This document shows, one piece after another, positions 49,979 to 58,393 of a stretch of DNA of 64,000 bases (the first letter of the stretch is position 1; every line of letters starts with the position of its first letter). The notes below the pieces were generated by a model, which searched no databases, had not been told where the DNA came from, and saw nothing but the letters and a program-made list of their open reading frames with translations. Origin of the DNA: Aphrocallistes beatrix (taxonomy: Eukaryota; Porifera; Hexactinellida; Sceptrulophora; Aphrocallistidae). Location: NCBI GenBank assembly GCA_963281255.1, contig OY725497.1, positions 1 through 64,000 of the forward strand. Direction: 5' to 3'. The position numbers and the translations under genes are program-made.

Positions 49979-51199
49979 TCAAATTTGTTTACAGCTCAGC
50001 TCTACTACCATGTGGTCGATGTGAGGGGCATACTGCTTGACATGCTCAATGTGCTGGATTGCAACCGCCCATTCTCCTCCTCCCAAATGCTGCACTGTGT
50101 TCAGAGTATCTTGAAACGTGGCTCGTACCATCTCAGCCCACGAACTCCAAACTTCTTTTCGAGAATACTTGTCTTTATTGCTGCTTACAAACTTGAGTAT
50201 TCTCTGATCTAGGTTTAAACTGTTCACATTGCCATGCACTTCCATGACACCTCCCAAGGACTTCAAGCTTCTGCAAGCTGCTTTCCAGCTCGCCTCGCTG
50301 GAAGGAAGGAGTCCCAAATTAACTCTGTCTGCCACACCCACGGGCGCAACTACCCTATTGTCTCCTGCATGGACAATGCAGCGATCTTTAACACCATTCT
50401 CCACCAGATTCATTCGCAATGCTTCCACTGCGTTAACATTCCACTCGCAAGCATGAACCAACTTCGCCTTGCAATGCACGAGGTAGGTCAATGAGAAGTA
50501 TCCAATGCCAGCAAACATGTCCACAACCACTTCATCGGAACAGTCAAATCGAGACAACCTCAATTTCTCTGTGACATTCCCGGAAGAGAACATGCACTTC
50601 GTGACGTCATAACAATACACAATACCATTCTCCTTGTGTCTTACCCATCCAGAGCCACCGAGCAGGAGAGCTGCATTAGACTGTCGGTAATCGTCATCAC
50701 AGATATGCGAGTTTTTAGCCACCCGCGCACACCCCAGAGCAGTGGCCGCTGAGCTCCACAGATTGGAGCATTTGCTCCACTCCTTGGAACAGAACGAGTA
50801 ACTAGGAAAGAGGACAAGGTCCCCTAGGCGTTCCCATTTTTTGGGGATTTCACTCAACAAGGACACATCTAAATTCTTCTCAATCAGCAATTCTTTAGCA
50901 CGGGTCCGTAACCTCTCGATAGGAGTTATTACTTTACGCTTAACAGAATTCTCATTGAAACTTTCATTTATTTCAAAACTAAAGTTAAAATGTTTCTTCA
51001 GATCTTGAGGCACAGATGGGTTGAGAGTAATTGGAAGATGACTCATTTGCTGATCTGGTAAAACCACCACTTTCCTAGAATTATCAAAGATACCAAGTTT
51101 CATAAGGGAGCTTCTTGCAATTTGAGTGTTTACTATATCCACAATGAAAGTATAATTGGAGGACACCTTTGTGCCATGAGAGTTTGTGAAATAATCCAT
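49979..51199 (-). CDS. TYW2: tRNA wybutosine-synthesising protein 2
   Basis: 406 residues (human TYW2/TRMT12: 448). It moves the 3-amino-3-carboxypropyl group of S-adenosylmethionine onto the tricyclic base yW-86 at position 37 of tRNA-Phe, a step of wybutosine synthesis. The Rossmann domain is at about 185-400. SAM motif I is VVVDMFAGIGYF (about 225-236) and the acidic ribose ligand follows in HACEWNVNAVEAL. The catalytic-type motif NLGLLPSS (294-301) is characteristic of TYW2 and Trm5. The N-terminal part up to 180 is family-like. Lacking the Trm5 signature, TYW2 is favoured. Confidence 0.87.
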   Translation of the reverse strand: MDYFTNSHGTKVSSNYTFIVDIVNTQIARSSLMKLGIFDNSRKVVVLPDQQMSHLPITLNPSVPQDLKKHFNFSFEINESFNENSVKRKVITPIERLRTRAKELLIEKNLDVSLLSEIPKKWERLGDLVLFPSYSFCSKEWSKCSNLWSSAATALGCARVAKNSHICDDDYRQSNAALLLGGSGWVRHKENGIVYCYDVTKCMFSSGNVTEKLRLSRFDCSDEVVVDMFAGIGYFSLTYLVHCKAKLVHACEWNVNAVEALRMNLVENGVKDRCIVHAGDNRVVAPVGVADRVNLGLLPSSEASWKAACRSLKSLGGVMEVHGNVNSLNLDQRILKFVSSNKDKYSRKEVWSSWAEMVRATFQDTLNTVQHLGGGEWAVAIQHIEHVKQYAPHIDHMVVELSCKQI

Positions 51200-51689
51200 T
51201 TGCCAAAGTATTGATTATGTAAGCTATTTGTAATGTTGGAAGGAAAAGCAATGTATTCCGAGTAATACTAATACATAGTGATCAGTAGGGATAAATTAAT
51301 TCAAGATTTCCGTAGGTAAGAAATTCAGATACAATGGTATATAGAATCTGTATGGCTAAGCTTTTATCACTTCTTATCTCTAAACTTTCAACTTAGTAAT
51401 TAGTAATAATTTAAAATCTGCATTGAGAATATGCCATAAACGCCAACCGTCCTGTTTTTTCACTCTTCTACTGAGCTAATTTTCACGAGTTTTTACATTA
51501 ATTACATTTATACATTATGTCCCACTTCTTTTGATTTCATGTATAATACTTTTCTATTGCGTCCGCTATATCCCGCGAAATTCAAAGCTGTATCCCGCTT
51601 TTACCATAGCAGTTGGCATGTATGCAATTGTAAAATATTTAACAATAGTTTCTACCTAAGATAGAAAGATACTTATATCAATTTAAGAT
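51200..51689. other. TYW2-nibrin intergenic region with E2F-like site
   Basis: 490 bp of AT-rich sequence. A TTTCGCGGGA match (minus strand, 51571-51580) fits the E2F consensus, and a second TATCCCGC follows within 25 bp. It lies about 370 bp upstream of TYW2 and about 110 bp past the nibrin stop, so ownership is unclear. Nothing else is recognised. Confidence 0.4.
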
Positions 51690-53504
51690 TTAGGATTTAT
51701 ACTTTGAGAGAGGGGTGACCATGAGGTATCCGTCATTGTCAGAATCAGAGTCGATCTGAATGGAGGAAGAGAGATGCGATCTCTTGCTAGAACGAGGAGA
51801 TTGCAGCGTTATAGCGCGTTTAGATTTCGGGGTTGTAGGACTCCCTATCTTGCTTTGAGATTGCAATTGGCTTTTTCGCAACTTCTTAGGAGTCCTTTTT
51901 AAGAAGTTGTTGGGGTCAGAGACGCTTCTATCCGGAACGTCAGCTTCATCTGAAGAAGAGTGGATCGGTTTTATGCTGGTAACTACTCTATGTCGAAAGG
52001 GCTCTTTCAGGTAGCTATTCTTATCCGCACCCGGCCAGTGATTCTTAACGAAGCACTTCTTCAGGACAATTTTCTCAGATTGATTCAGATTTGCGTAGGG
52101 GGCTACGATCATTGCCTCTGCCACCGGGTCTAGCTGGGAGCTGAATGGGGTCTGGGTTGTCTCGACGGAGGGGACATGTCTCCCCTCACATTCCATCTCC
52201 CACTTATGCTGAGTTTTAGTATCAGTATTATCATACATTGACAATGCAATGCACAATTTTTCCGTTCCCGAAGATTGTATGTTGCTACTGGGATTGCTAG
52301 ACCCTAAATACTCGAATTGATCAATGTTTTCATCGAACAAACAAAACATGTCGATGCTCTTGCTGTCCGGTTCAATTTTAACGTGCGTCTCTATCGGTGA
52401 GGGGGTCCCATGGGTCCCAGGGGTACCTTGGGTGGTACCTGTGCTTACAGCCGAACTGTAGTGAGATCTGACGAGAGGGTCGGGAGGAGGTAATCCGGGA
52501 ATGTTCGAATTATCTCCAAATAAATCTTTGTTCGAAACGTTAATAATTGCGTGAATAATCCGAATTTCACTGACTATGGATCTGCCAGATTGTTCAAGTC
52601 GATATTTGAGGTTAGTGATGAACTCAACTCCTCCGATACCAGCCGCGAACTGAGACACGTTACCTGAAATTACGACAGAGTCAGACGTTAGATATCTGTC
52701 AAAAGTCGCGAAGGCAGTATCGGAGCCATCTACCAGTGTAGCTGACCCTGAGCAGAAGGATATAGGAAGTCGGCAACGCTGGAATTCGCTATCATTTAGA
52801 AAGTAGAAATGCTTTCCTTCAAAAAGTTCCACGCGTCTGTTGTCTGTGAGGAAGAGAGTGACGTCATCAACACCACACCCCTCAGCCAGCTCGGGAAGGT
52901 GGCTTTTGGGGGAGGGAATGGGAGTGAAATTGGAAAGTGCATCAACCAACTTTTCGACCCAACCCAGCGACACGATTGGAATGCATTTGGAGAGAGCGAG
53001 CAGCACCTTGCTCGTTGTCTTGATTTGTGAAATCACGAGGTGTGTGACGTCCTTCTCCCATTTGTCTAGCACAGAGACGCCGTTCGCGACAAGCAACCTT
53101 TTGTATTTGCTGGTGGACTCGATGAAGTGTGAAAAACAGATTACGAGTGGCTCCCATCGGAGGTAGCATGCATCGAAATTTTCTCGCGGGCCACCAAACA
53201 CAATTTTGTCCCATTCCGCCAGAGTCCTCTCCGACTGGAGAAGCTTGGTCCTGTTAACCATGGTGCCGAAGGTGGAGGTGTCTATCAGTCGAACTGAGAA
53301 CTCACGCTCAGACACTTGCTTGTTGCGCTGCAGCTCTAGCACCGCGTGCTTCCTGCTGACGGTCTGGTCCAGCTGTAAGGTGAGGTCGCACTCCTGCCTC
53401 CCGACGGAGTACTTCCTCCCTGGGAGGAGGTAGTATGAGACGCTACAGTCCCCTCTCTCTCCTGTCCCGAAGGATTTAGGTGGTTTATACACTAGTAGCC
53501 ACAT
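51690..53504 (-). CDS. NBN: nibrin (NBS1), MRN complex subunit
   Basis: 604 residues (human 754), single exon. Nibrin joins MRE11 and RAD50 at double-strand breaks and recruits ATM. FHA domain about 28-110, with the phosphate-binding R36 (YSVGRQ) and S50-R51-K52-H53 (TVSRKHAVLEL). Tandem BRCT domains at about 115-195 (ending with LGWVEKLVDAL) and about 225-320 (FEGKHFYFLND onward). A long disordered middle. Near the C-terminus NFLKRTPKKLRK resembles the MRE11-binding motif. The end has an acidic patch (DSDSDND) followed by hydrophobic residues, like the ATM-binding tail. FHA plus BRCT2 order and MW start match nibrin. The tail motifs are inference. Confidence 0.88.
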   Translation of the reverse strand: MWLLVYKPPKSFGTGERGDCSVSYYLLPGRKYSVGRQECDLTLQLDQTVSRKHAVLELQRNKQVSEREFSVRLIDTSTFGTMVNRTKLLQSERTLAEWDKIVFGGPRENFDACYLRWEPLVICFSHFIESTSKYKRLLVANGVSVLDKWEKDVTHLVISQIKTTSKVLLALSKCIPIVSLGWVEKLVDALSNFTPIPSPKSHLPELAEGCGVDDVTLFLTDNRRVELFEGKHFYFLNDSEFQRCRLPISFCSGSATLVDGSDTAFATFDRYLTSDSVVISGNVSQFAAGIGGVEFITNLKYRLEQSGRSIVSEIRIIHAIINVSNKDLFGDNSNIPGLPPPDPLVRSHYSSAVSTGTTQGTPGTHGTPSPIETHVKIEPDSKSIDMFCLFDENIDQFEYLGSSNPSSNIQSSGTEKLCIALSMYDNTDTKTQHKWEMECEGRHVPSVETTQTPFSSQLDPVAEAMIVAPYANLNQSEKIVLKKCFVKNHWPGADKNSYLKEPFRHRVVTSIKPIHSSSDEADVPDRSVSDPNNFLKRTPKKLRKSQLQSQSKIGSPTTPKSKRAITLQSPRSSKRSHLSSSIQIDSDSDNDGYLMVTPLSKYKS

Positions 53505-53676
53505 GGCACCTTATCCTAGCAAAGACACAATCAACCTATCACATCGAGTGATGAGCTTAGATTAGAGATTAGACGAATCGAACGAATTAAATAAAATATA
53601 ATCTTGGCACTAGCTCTAAACAAACGGAGATACGTATGCGAATTCATATGAGTATAATACAATTGTGAACATACAG

Positions 53677-54470
53677 TCAAGCTTCCTTCCCGGCCCCTGC
53701 TCCCTCCAGCCTCTCCTGCCTCCAGGATGGGTACTGCTTGCAGGATTTGTGCATCAGAGTCAGGTATTGGGGCCCGCCGGTGGAAGCAGCCCAGTTGATT
53801 AGCCAGGTCGGGATCATGCCTTCAGGATTGTCGTAGTAGGTCATGCAAGCAATCGTGCCGGACTTCCCATCGCTCGTCATTGCAGCCTTCTGGAAGTAGT
53901 CCTTAACACGGACGATACCGCTCCTTTCCGGGAACACTTCAAACGGTTCACTCTTGGAGAGAGACACCCAGACTGTCTTCCCATCCAAACTCATCTTCCT
54001 CGACTCCCTCACGAAGCAGTAGTCCCGGTTGTAGAGGGGGAAGGGGTACTTCAGCTGCCAGTAGAACGCCGTCCTCTTGGTGGGCGGGTCCTGTCTCCTC
54101 ACTGCCTCTACACAATACTCGTCCCAGTGATTCCTGCAATTGAGGAGTCAGCATGCTTGCTGCACTTCATCCCGCACACACAGACACTGACTCACCTGAA
54201 GTCCAGGTCCACATAGCTCTGAGCGCACACTTCTACCGGTACGTCCGCCATGTGTCCCCACAGCTTGTACTCGTACAGACCGGAATCCTCCCGGTACTTC
54301 CGGTGCATGGTACATCGGATCGTCTCGATCTCGTAGTTCGTAATGAACTCGTACTCGTCATAGTTGACAGAGTTGATAATTTCAGAAGCCACCCCTTCAA
54401 ACTCCAAATTTGTGAAGTCCCCCTGCCCTAGCTCTACTCCTTCTCCAATGCTGGCTGAGACGGAGGCCAT
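53677..54470 (-). CDS. PCTP: phosphatidylcholine transfer protein (START domain)
   Basis: Two exons, 54470-54196 and 54133-53677, around a 62-bp intron (CAG|GTGAGT ... TTGCAG|GAATCA), giving 243 residues (human PCTP: 214). The START domain shuttles phosphatidylcholine between membranes. Family blocks: GLYEYKLWGHM, then FRNHWDEYC across the splice junction, YPFPLYNRDYCFVRE, ERSGIVRVKDYFQ, YYDNPEGMIPTWLINWAA and HKSCKQYPSW. It is all START with no targeting peptide, so cytosolic PCTP/STARD2 is favoured over mitochondrial STARD7. The upstream gene is only 87 bp away. Confidence 0.87.
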
Positions 54471-54557
54471 CTATCCAGAGCTAACTAATTAGCAACAAAC
54501 TACACAAGACAACGGATCATAATACTATACTGTTTGTATCGCTATGAACGCTCAAGC

Positions 54558-55580
54558 TTAGACTACAAGCAAGAATAAAAATGTAAAGAATAAGCTGGGT
54601 GAGAACTTGTAAGCTCCTGAATTAGTCGTGTTATCTCCGCCAATGAATACGTCTTCCTTGAAAGAAGTCATTCCCGCTCTTGACTCTTCGAACAGGCTGT
54701 CCAAATCTTCGTAATCATCGAAAATAAGATCATAGTTGATTCCACCTCCTCCGGCCTCACCTTCTCCCTCCTGCTTCTGCTTCTGCGAGGTCGCTACCTT
54801 GTCGGTGGAGAGAGTGGGGGCAGCTGTCGGGGCAGAAGTACTATGGATCGCTTGGTTGTCATACCTAGCTACGTCCCCACACACCTGGTAGTGACTCAAT
54901 ACACACACACGCACACACAGCCATCTGTGAGTTTGTGGAGGGAGCTGCGCTCTGTGCACACTCTTGTGCTCGGTCCCGTACCTCTTCACCAGCTGGAGGT
55001 GCGAGATAGAGAGGTCTGAAGGGTTGAACCTGCACGAGTAGAGAAGGGTGTTGGTATAGGTGTAGGCCTGGTATCTAGGGAAATACCACTCAACACTCGT
55101 CTCAGCACCCGCGGGTGAGACCCTTAGAATGTAAGGGTAGGATTTGAATTGTTTGTTCTGATTCCAAAACACAGGGTAGGACTTGGGAAGCGTCTTATTC
55201 GAGTAGGAATTCTCAAACAAGAAAGGATCGCTGCACTTTTCTATCAAATTGTCAAAAGCCGCGCATACCTGCATACACGCATGGCCCTCTGGCACATCGT
55301 CAACATAGGCAGCGAAATATATTCTCGAGAACTCAGGTTTCATAGTCAAGGCAAGTCGGTACTCGTAAATAAACTTATTTGGCTCTCCAGAATGTCGACA
55401 AGAGTAGACTCGCATGGTGTCCGAGTAGTCTCCAAAACCGAACTCTGGGAAGTACCATTGCACCTTCACCCGGGGGCTGTACCCTGCGTTTAGTTTCGTT
55501 ACTTTGGTGACAGCGGAGTGAGGAGAGAACTGTAAACTCAGTCTCACTAGCAGCACGAACACTAACAAAAAAGTCAACAT
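54558..55580 (-). CDS. predicted GPI-anchored surface protein with two repeats, unknown family
   Basis: 340 residues from the ATG at 55580, which begins a good signal peptide (MLTFLLVFVLLVRLSLQF). Two internal repeats of about 100 residues share VQWYFPEF / VEWYFPRY, then DTMRVYSCRH / NTLLYSCRF and a terminal Cys-x3-Cys in a beta strand (ACMQVCAAF / LCVRVCVL), suggesting two beta-sandwich domains. A Ser/Thr/Pro and acidic linker follows. The protein ends in a short spacer and a hydrophobic tail (SLFFTFLFLLVV) with no basic stop, typical of a GPI signal. A longer in-frame start 34 codons upstream looks untranslated, since it would include the TATA region. I do not recognise the family. Confidence 0.7.
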   Translation of the reverse strand: MLTFLLVFVLLVRLSLQFSPHSAVTKVTKLNAGYSPRVKVQWYFPEFGFGDYSDTMRVYSCRHSGEPNKFIYEYRLALTMKPEFSRIYFAAYVDDVPEGHACMQVCAAFDNLIEKCSDPFLFENSYSNKTLPKSYPVFWNQNKQFKSYPYILRVSPAGAETSVEWYFPRYQAYTYTNTLLYSCRFNPSDLSISHLQLVKRYGTEHKSVHRAQLPPQTHRWLCVRVCVLSHYQVCGDVARYDNQAIHSTSAPTAAPTLSTDKVATSQKQKQEGEGEAGGGGINYDLIFDDYEDLDSLFEESRAGMTSFKEDVFIGGDNTTNSGAYKFSPSLFFTFLFLLVV

Positions 55581-55606
55581 TTGCGAATATTGGAGATGGC
55601 GAATTA

Positions 55607-55613
55607 ATTTATA
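55607..55613 (-). promoter_or_regulatory. TATA box of the GPI-protein gene
   Basis: Minus strand GGCTATAAATTAATT, 27-33 bp upstream of the ATG at 55580. It supports the shorter start and a minimal leader. Confidence 0.5.
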
Positions 55614-55763
55614 GCCGCGTGAGTGAGTGATTTGCAGATATTTCAAATCGGATTGGTAGTTCTGGAGTAACCAGATTATCAATCATTTAAATCAAGAGAG
55701 TAGGTAGGGAGAAAATAAGAGCTAAATAGATACAAAAATAGTAGAAAATGACTCGTCCAGAAA

Positions 55764-58034
55764 CTAGACTGATTCAGGAATGTCTTCCCTCTCCTCGAGA
55801 AATTTCGCGATTTGCGCGGCCTGGTTCTTGTGTAAGGTTTCAAAGGCGTTGATGATGACTCCAGTGCTCGCCATCCTGGGGAAGGGCCGGACATTCTTGT
55901 GCTCTGAGGTCCACTTAGGGCGGTTCTCAAAGCTCATTATCTTCTCACTGGTGCTGGCATTCTTCAGCTCGACAGGGAGCTTCTTGGAGACTGGATTCCT
56001 CCAGGCGCCTTTCTGCTCGAAAGCTGTCACCAGGTTGCTGGTCATCTGCTTGGGAGACAGGGGCGAGTCCTGGAGAGGAGGTGTGCCTACGGGAGTGGTC
56101 GGGTCGCTGTCAGAGGTGTTAGGATGGAGACTCCTTCCCGAAGTGTCGATATTCAGGGGTGGAATCAGGACTGAGAAGTCTTCAATTTCCTTCTGTTCCG
56201 AGAGAGGAGAGTTGTGCGGGGAGTTAGCAAAACTGGGCGGGACAATGCCAGAGAGATTCTCTTCGGAGATGATTGAGTGCATGTCATCAAGGAAATTGAA
56301 CCTCTCGTCCACCAGTTGATCCATATCGTGGAAGGCGGGATTCTCCCAGGTCGTGGCCTGCACGCTCTCGATCTCCTCGGGGGTGAACAAGGGGTTGTTC
56401 CCCTCGAACAAACTCTGGTAGGAAATGGTCTTAGGCAGTCCCATCCCTGGCGCCTTAATGCCGAACGCACTGGCCACAATTCGGTAGGCCTTGCCGAGGT
56501 CAGGCGGCAGCAGGAAGTGGGAGCTGAGGAAGAGGTCGTCTTCAGAGGCTCGGATGTGTTCCAGGTGCGAGTGAATGGTATCTGCCACGATACCCGAGTA
56601 GTCGGGAAGGTGGACGTTGATGCACTCCGAGGGAAACATGAGGGAGAGGGAGTCTTGTGTCCTCTCGTGCTCCCACGAGGTAAGTGCGTCTAGGCGCCAA
56701 GTGCGGGAGAATGCGGTCTCTCTCTGCTCGGAGTACATGATGTACTGCTTCGACACGCCCAACAAACACTTCTTCTTCGAGTCCAGATTCGTCCCTGAGA
56801 AGAATTCGTATCCGAAGAAAGGCATGGAGGACCAGAGCTTGAGCATGAACAGCTGGCACTCCTCCGGAGAGAACCCTCGCAGGCACTGGTACAGGAGGAG
56901 GATGGACTTGAAGAGGGGCTTGGGTCGGAACTTAGAGGGGAGCACGGACTTCCTGATCCCCATCAGCCAGCTCTCCGAGTGGGTCTCTGCCCTGAAGTCT
57001 CGGAAGAGGATCTGGCAGAGGAGAGAGGAGAATCGGTGACAGTCCTCCTGCGAGCAGAAGAGCTCCCCCGCCAGGAACTTGGCCTTGCACTGAGAGAAGA
57101 GGAGCTCTGCCCGGCGAGATCCACTCTCCAGCTGCATGTTGTAGAAGTAGCGGTGCATCAGGATCAGCTGGTCCCCTTCCAGCACGTCCTGCTCGGGCAG
57201 ACTCAGGTTCAGGTCGAGCCAGGGCGTGTCCAGGCGCAGCTGTCTCTTCTTGCTGATCTGTTTCTTCCGCTTCCGGGACTCCTTCCTCTTGGCGCGCCTC
57301 GAGTCGGCCGCCGCCTTGCCGATGGTCCTACTGATGTAGCGCCGCTTCTGCGCGGGGCTGAGGGAGGAGGAGGGGACAGAGGCGAGCTTCTTCGCGGCGG
57401 ACAGAGTGGCCAGCGTGCCACCTGCCTCCACCTGCTGAGCTGGGACGGTTGCGGGGTGGTGACCGGAAGTGGTAGTATAGTCAGCCGCCACGATCAGCCC
57501 CACCTCTTCACAGTTCTCCACTCCGATGATGGAGCAGATGTCCGCGAGCACCCCTCGCACGGAGTTGCTGTGGTCTATCTGCACCGTCTTGAGGCTGCTG
57601 TCCAGGTATCGGATGCTGGTCACGCGCAGCTTCCGTCCGAACACGAGCAGCGGGTTGTTGTCTGTTGCCAGAAGCTGTCTTAGCTCCAAGCCGTTGGGCT
57701 GCCACTTCCCTCTGAAAACGTCGAAAAGGCCGTACTCCTTGACAGAGTTCACCATCAAGAGAGACGACCGCCTCTTGCAGTTGGAGGCGTGCGTCTGCTG
57801 CTGAGAGAGAGGTGCGTGGGTGCCCAGTCCCTCCTTCTGGTAAATCAGAGACACCAGGTCCCCCACGCGTTTCTGCGGGGCTATTTCAAACACGGCGACC
57901 GAGAACCCTTTCTGTCCTTCGCTCCCTCCCATCCTCACCAGACTCTCAAGGTCTACCATCACTTCCAGCTTAGCACTCTCCCCCTCTTCCCTCCCCTCCC
58001 TCTTGTCCCGCTTCTGCTCCGCAGGACTAGACAT
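55764..58034 (-). CDS. talin-head FERM protein without a rod
   Basis: 756 residues, single exon. It has the talin arrangement F0 (about 40-130, EYGLFDVFRGKW), F1 (about 134-300, FGRKLRVTSIRYLDSSLKTV, WLDLNLSLPEQDV), F2 (about 305-410, no PH insertion, so not kindlin) and F3/PTB (about 412-495, LLGVSKQYIMY ... TWRLDALTSW). Talin heads bind integrin tails and PIP2. The F1 loop is enlarged to about 80 residues with a strongly basic run (RRAKRKESRKRKKQ) that could bind membranes or act as a nuclear signal. After F3, where talin has about 2000 residues of helical rod, there is only a 250-residue disordered Ser/Pro tail. The next gene starts 183 bp further on. Confidence 0.78.
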   Translation of the reverse strand: MSSPAEQKRDKREGREEGESAKLEVMVDLESLVRMGGSEGQKGFSVAVFEIAPQKRVGDLVSLIYQKEGLGTHAPLSQQQTHASNCKRRSSLLMVNSVKEYGLFDVFRGKWQPNGLELRQLLATDNNPLLVFGRKLRVTSIRYLDSSLKTVQIDHSNSVRGVLADICSIIGVENCEEVGLIVAADYTTTSGHHPATVPAQQVEAGGTLATLSAAKKLASVPSSSLSPAQKRRYISRTIGKAAADSRRAKRKESRKRKKQISKKRQLRLDTPWLDLNLSLPEQDVLEGDQLILMHRYFYNMQLESGSRRAELLFSQCKAKFLAGELFCSQEDCHRFSSLLCQILFRDFRAETHSESWLMGIRKSVLPSKFRPKPLFKSILLLYQCLRGFSPEECQLFMLKLWSSMPFFGYEFFSGTNLDSKKKCLLGVSKQYIMYSEQRETAFSRTWRLDALTSWEHERTQDSLSLMFPSECINVHLPDYSGIVADTIHSHLEHIRASEDDLFLSSHFLLPPDLGKAYRIVASAFGIKAPGMGLPKTISYQSLFEGNNPLFTPEEIESVQATTWENPAFHDMDQLVDERFNFLDDMHSIISEENLSGIVPPSFANSPHNSPLSEQKEIEDFSVLIPPLNIDTSGRSLHPNTSDSDPTTPVGTPPLQDSPLSPKQMTSNLVTAFEQKGAWRNPVSKKLPVELKNASTSEKIMSFENRPKWTSEHKNVRPFPRMASTGVIINAFETLHKNQAAQIAKFLEEREDIPESV

Positions 58035-58393
58035 GAAGATTATTTCCAGAAAGATAGTAAGACAAACTAGGAGAATATAGCACTTGAGAAGAGAATGTCA
58101 CACCTATGTCTGTTTACGTATTTGAATGTCTGGTTATGTCTACGTCAATGAAACTGAAACTGAAACTAAAGTTGTGCAGTCCTTGTGATTTCTACCAGCT
58201 CGGAACATTGCACAATGCTTGCTTTGTTGTGAGGTCAAAGAGAAGTGTAAACAACACAGGAAATAAAATTAAAACTACATCCAACAAGAAATTCAAATAG
58301 ATTACAGAAGAAAATTAAAAGCTCTCCTATGTCCACAATATGGTAGCACAAATATACAACAGTCCACGCGGTTATTCACACCTTAGAGAGGTC
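58035..58393. promoter_or_regulatory. upstream region of the talin-like gene with ISRE-like and CRE-like sites
   Basis: About 115 bp upstream of the talin-like ATG, plus strand 58150-58167 reads GAAACTGAAACTGAAACT, three GAAANN hexamers as bound by IRF factors. A CRE half-like TACGTCA precedes it at 58141-58147. The rest, up to the PLC-gamma stop, shows no gene or RNA. Function is inferred from motif only. Confidence 0.35.

Noticed and set aside
41204..55580. Bacterial-style operon
   Set aside because: Genes are spaced 87-490 bp apart, functions are unrelated and some have their own TATA boxes. Spliced-leader polycistrons remain a separate open question.
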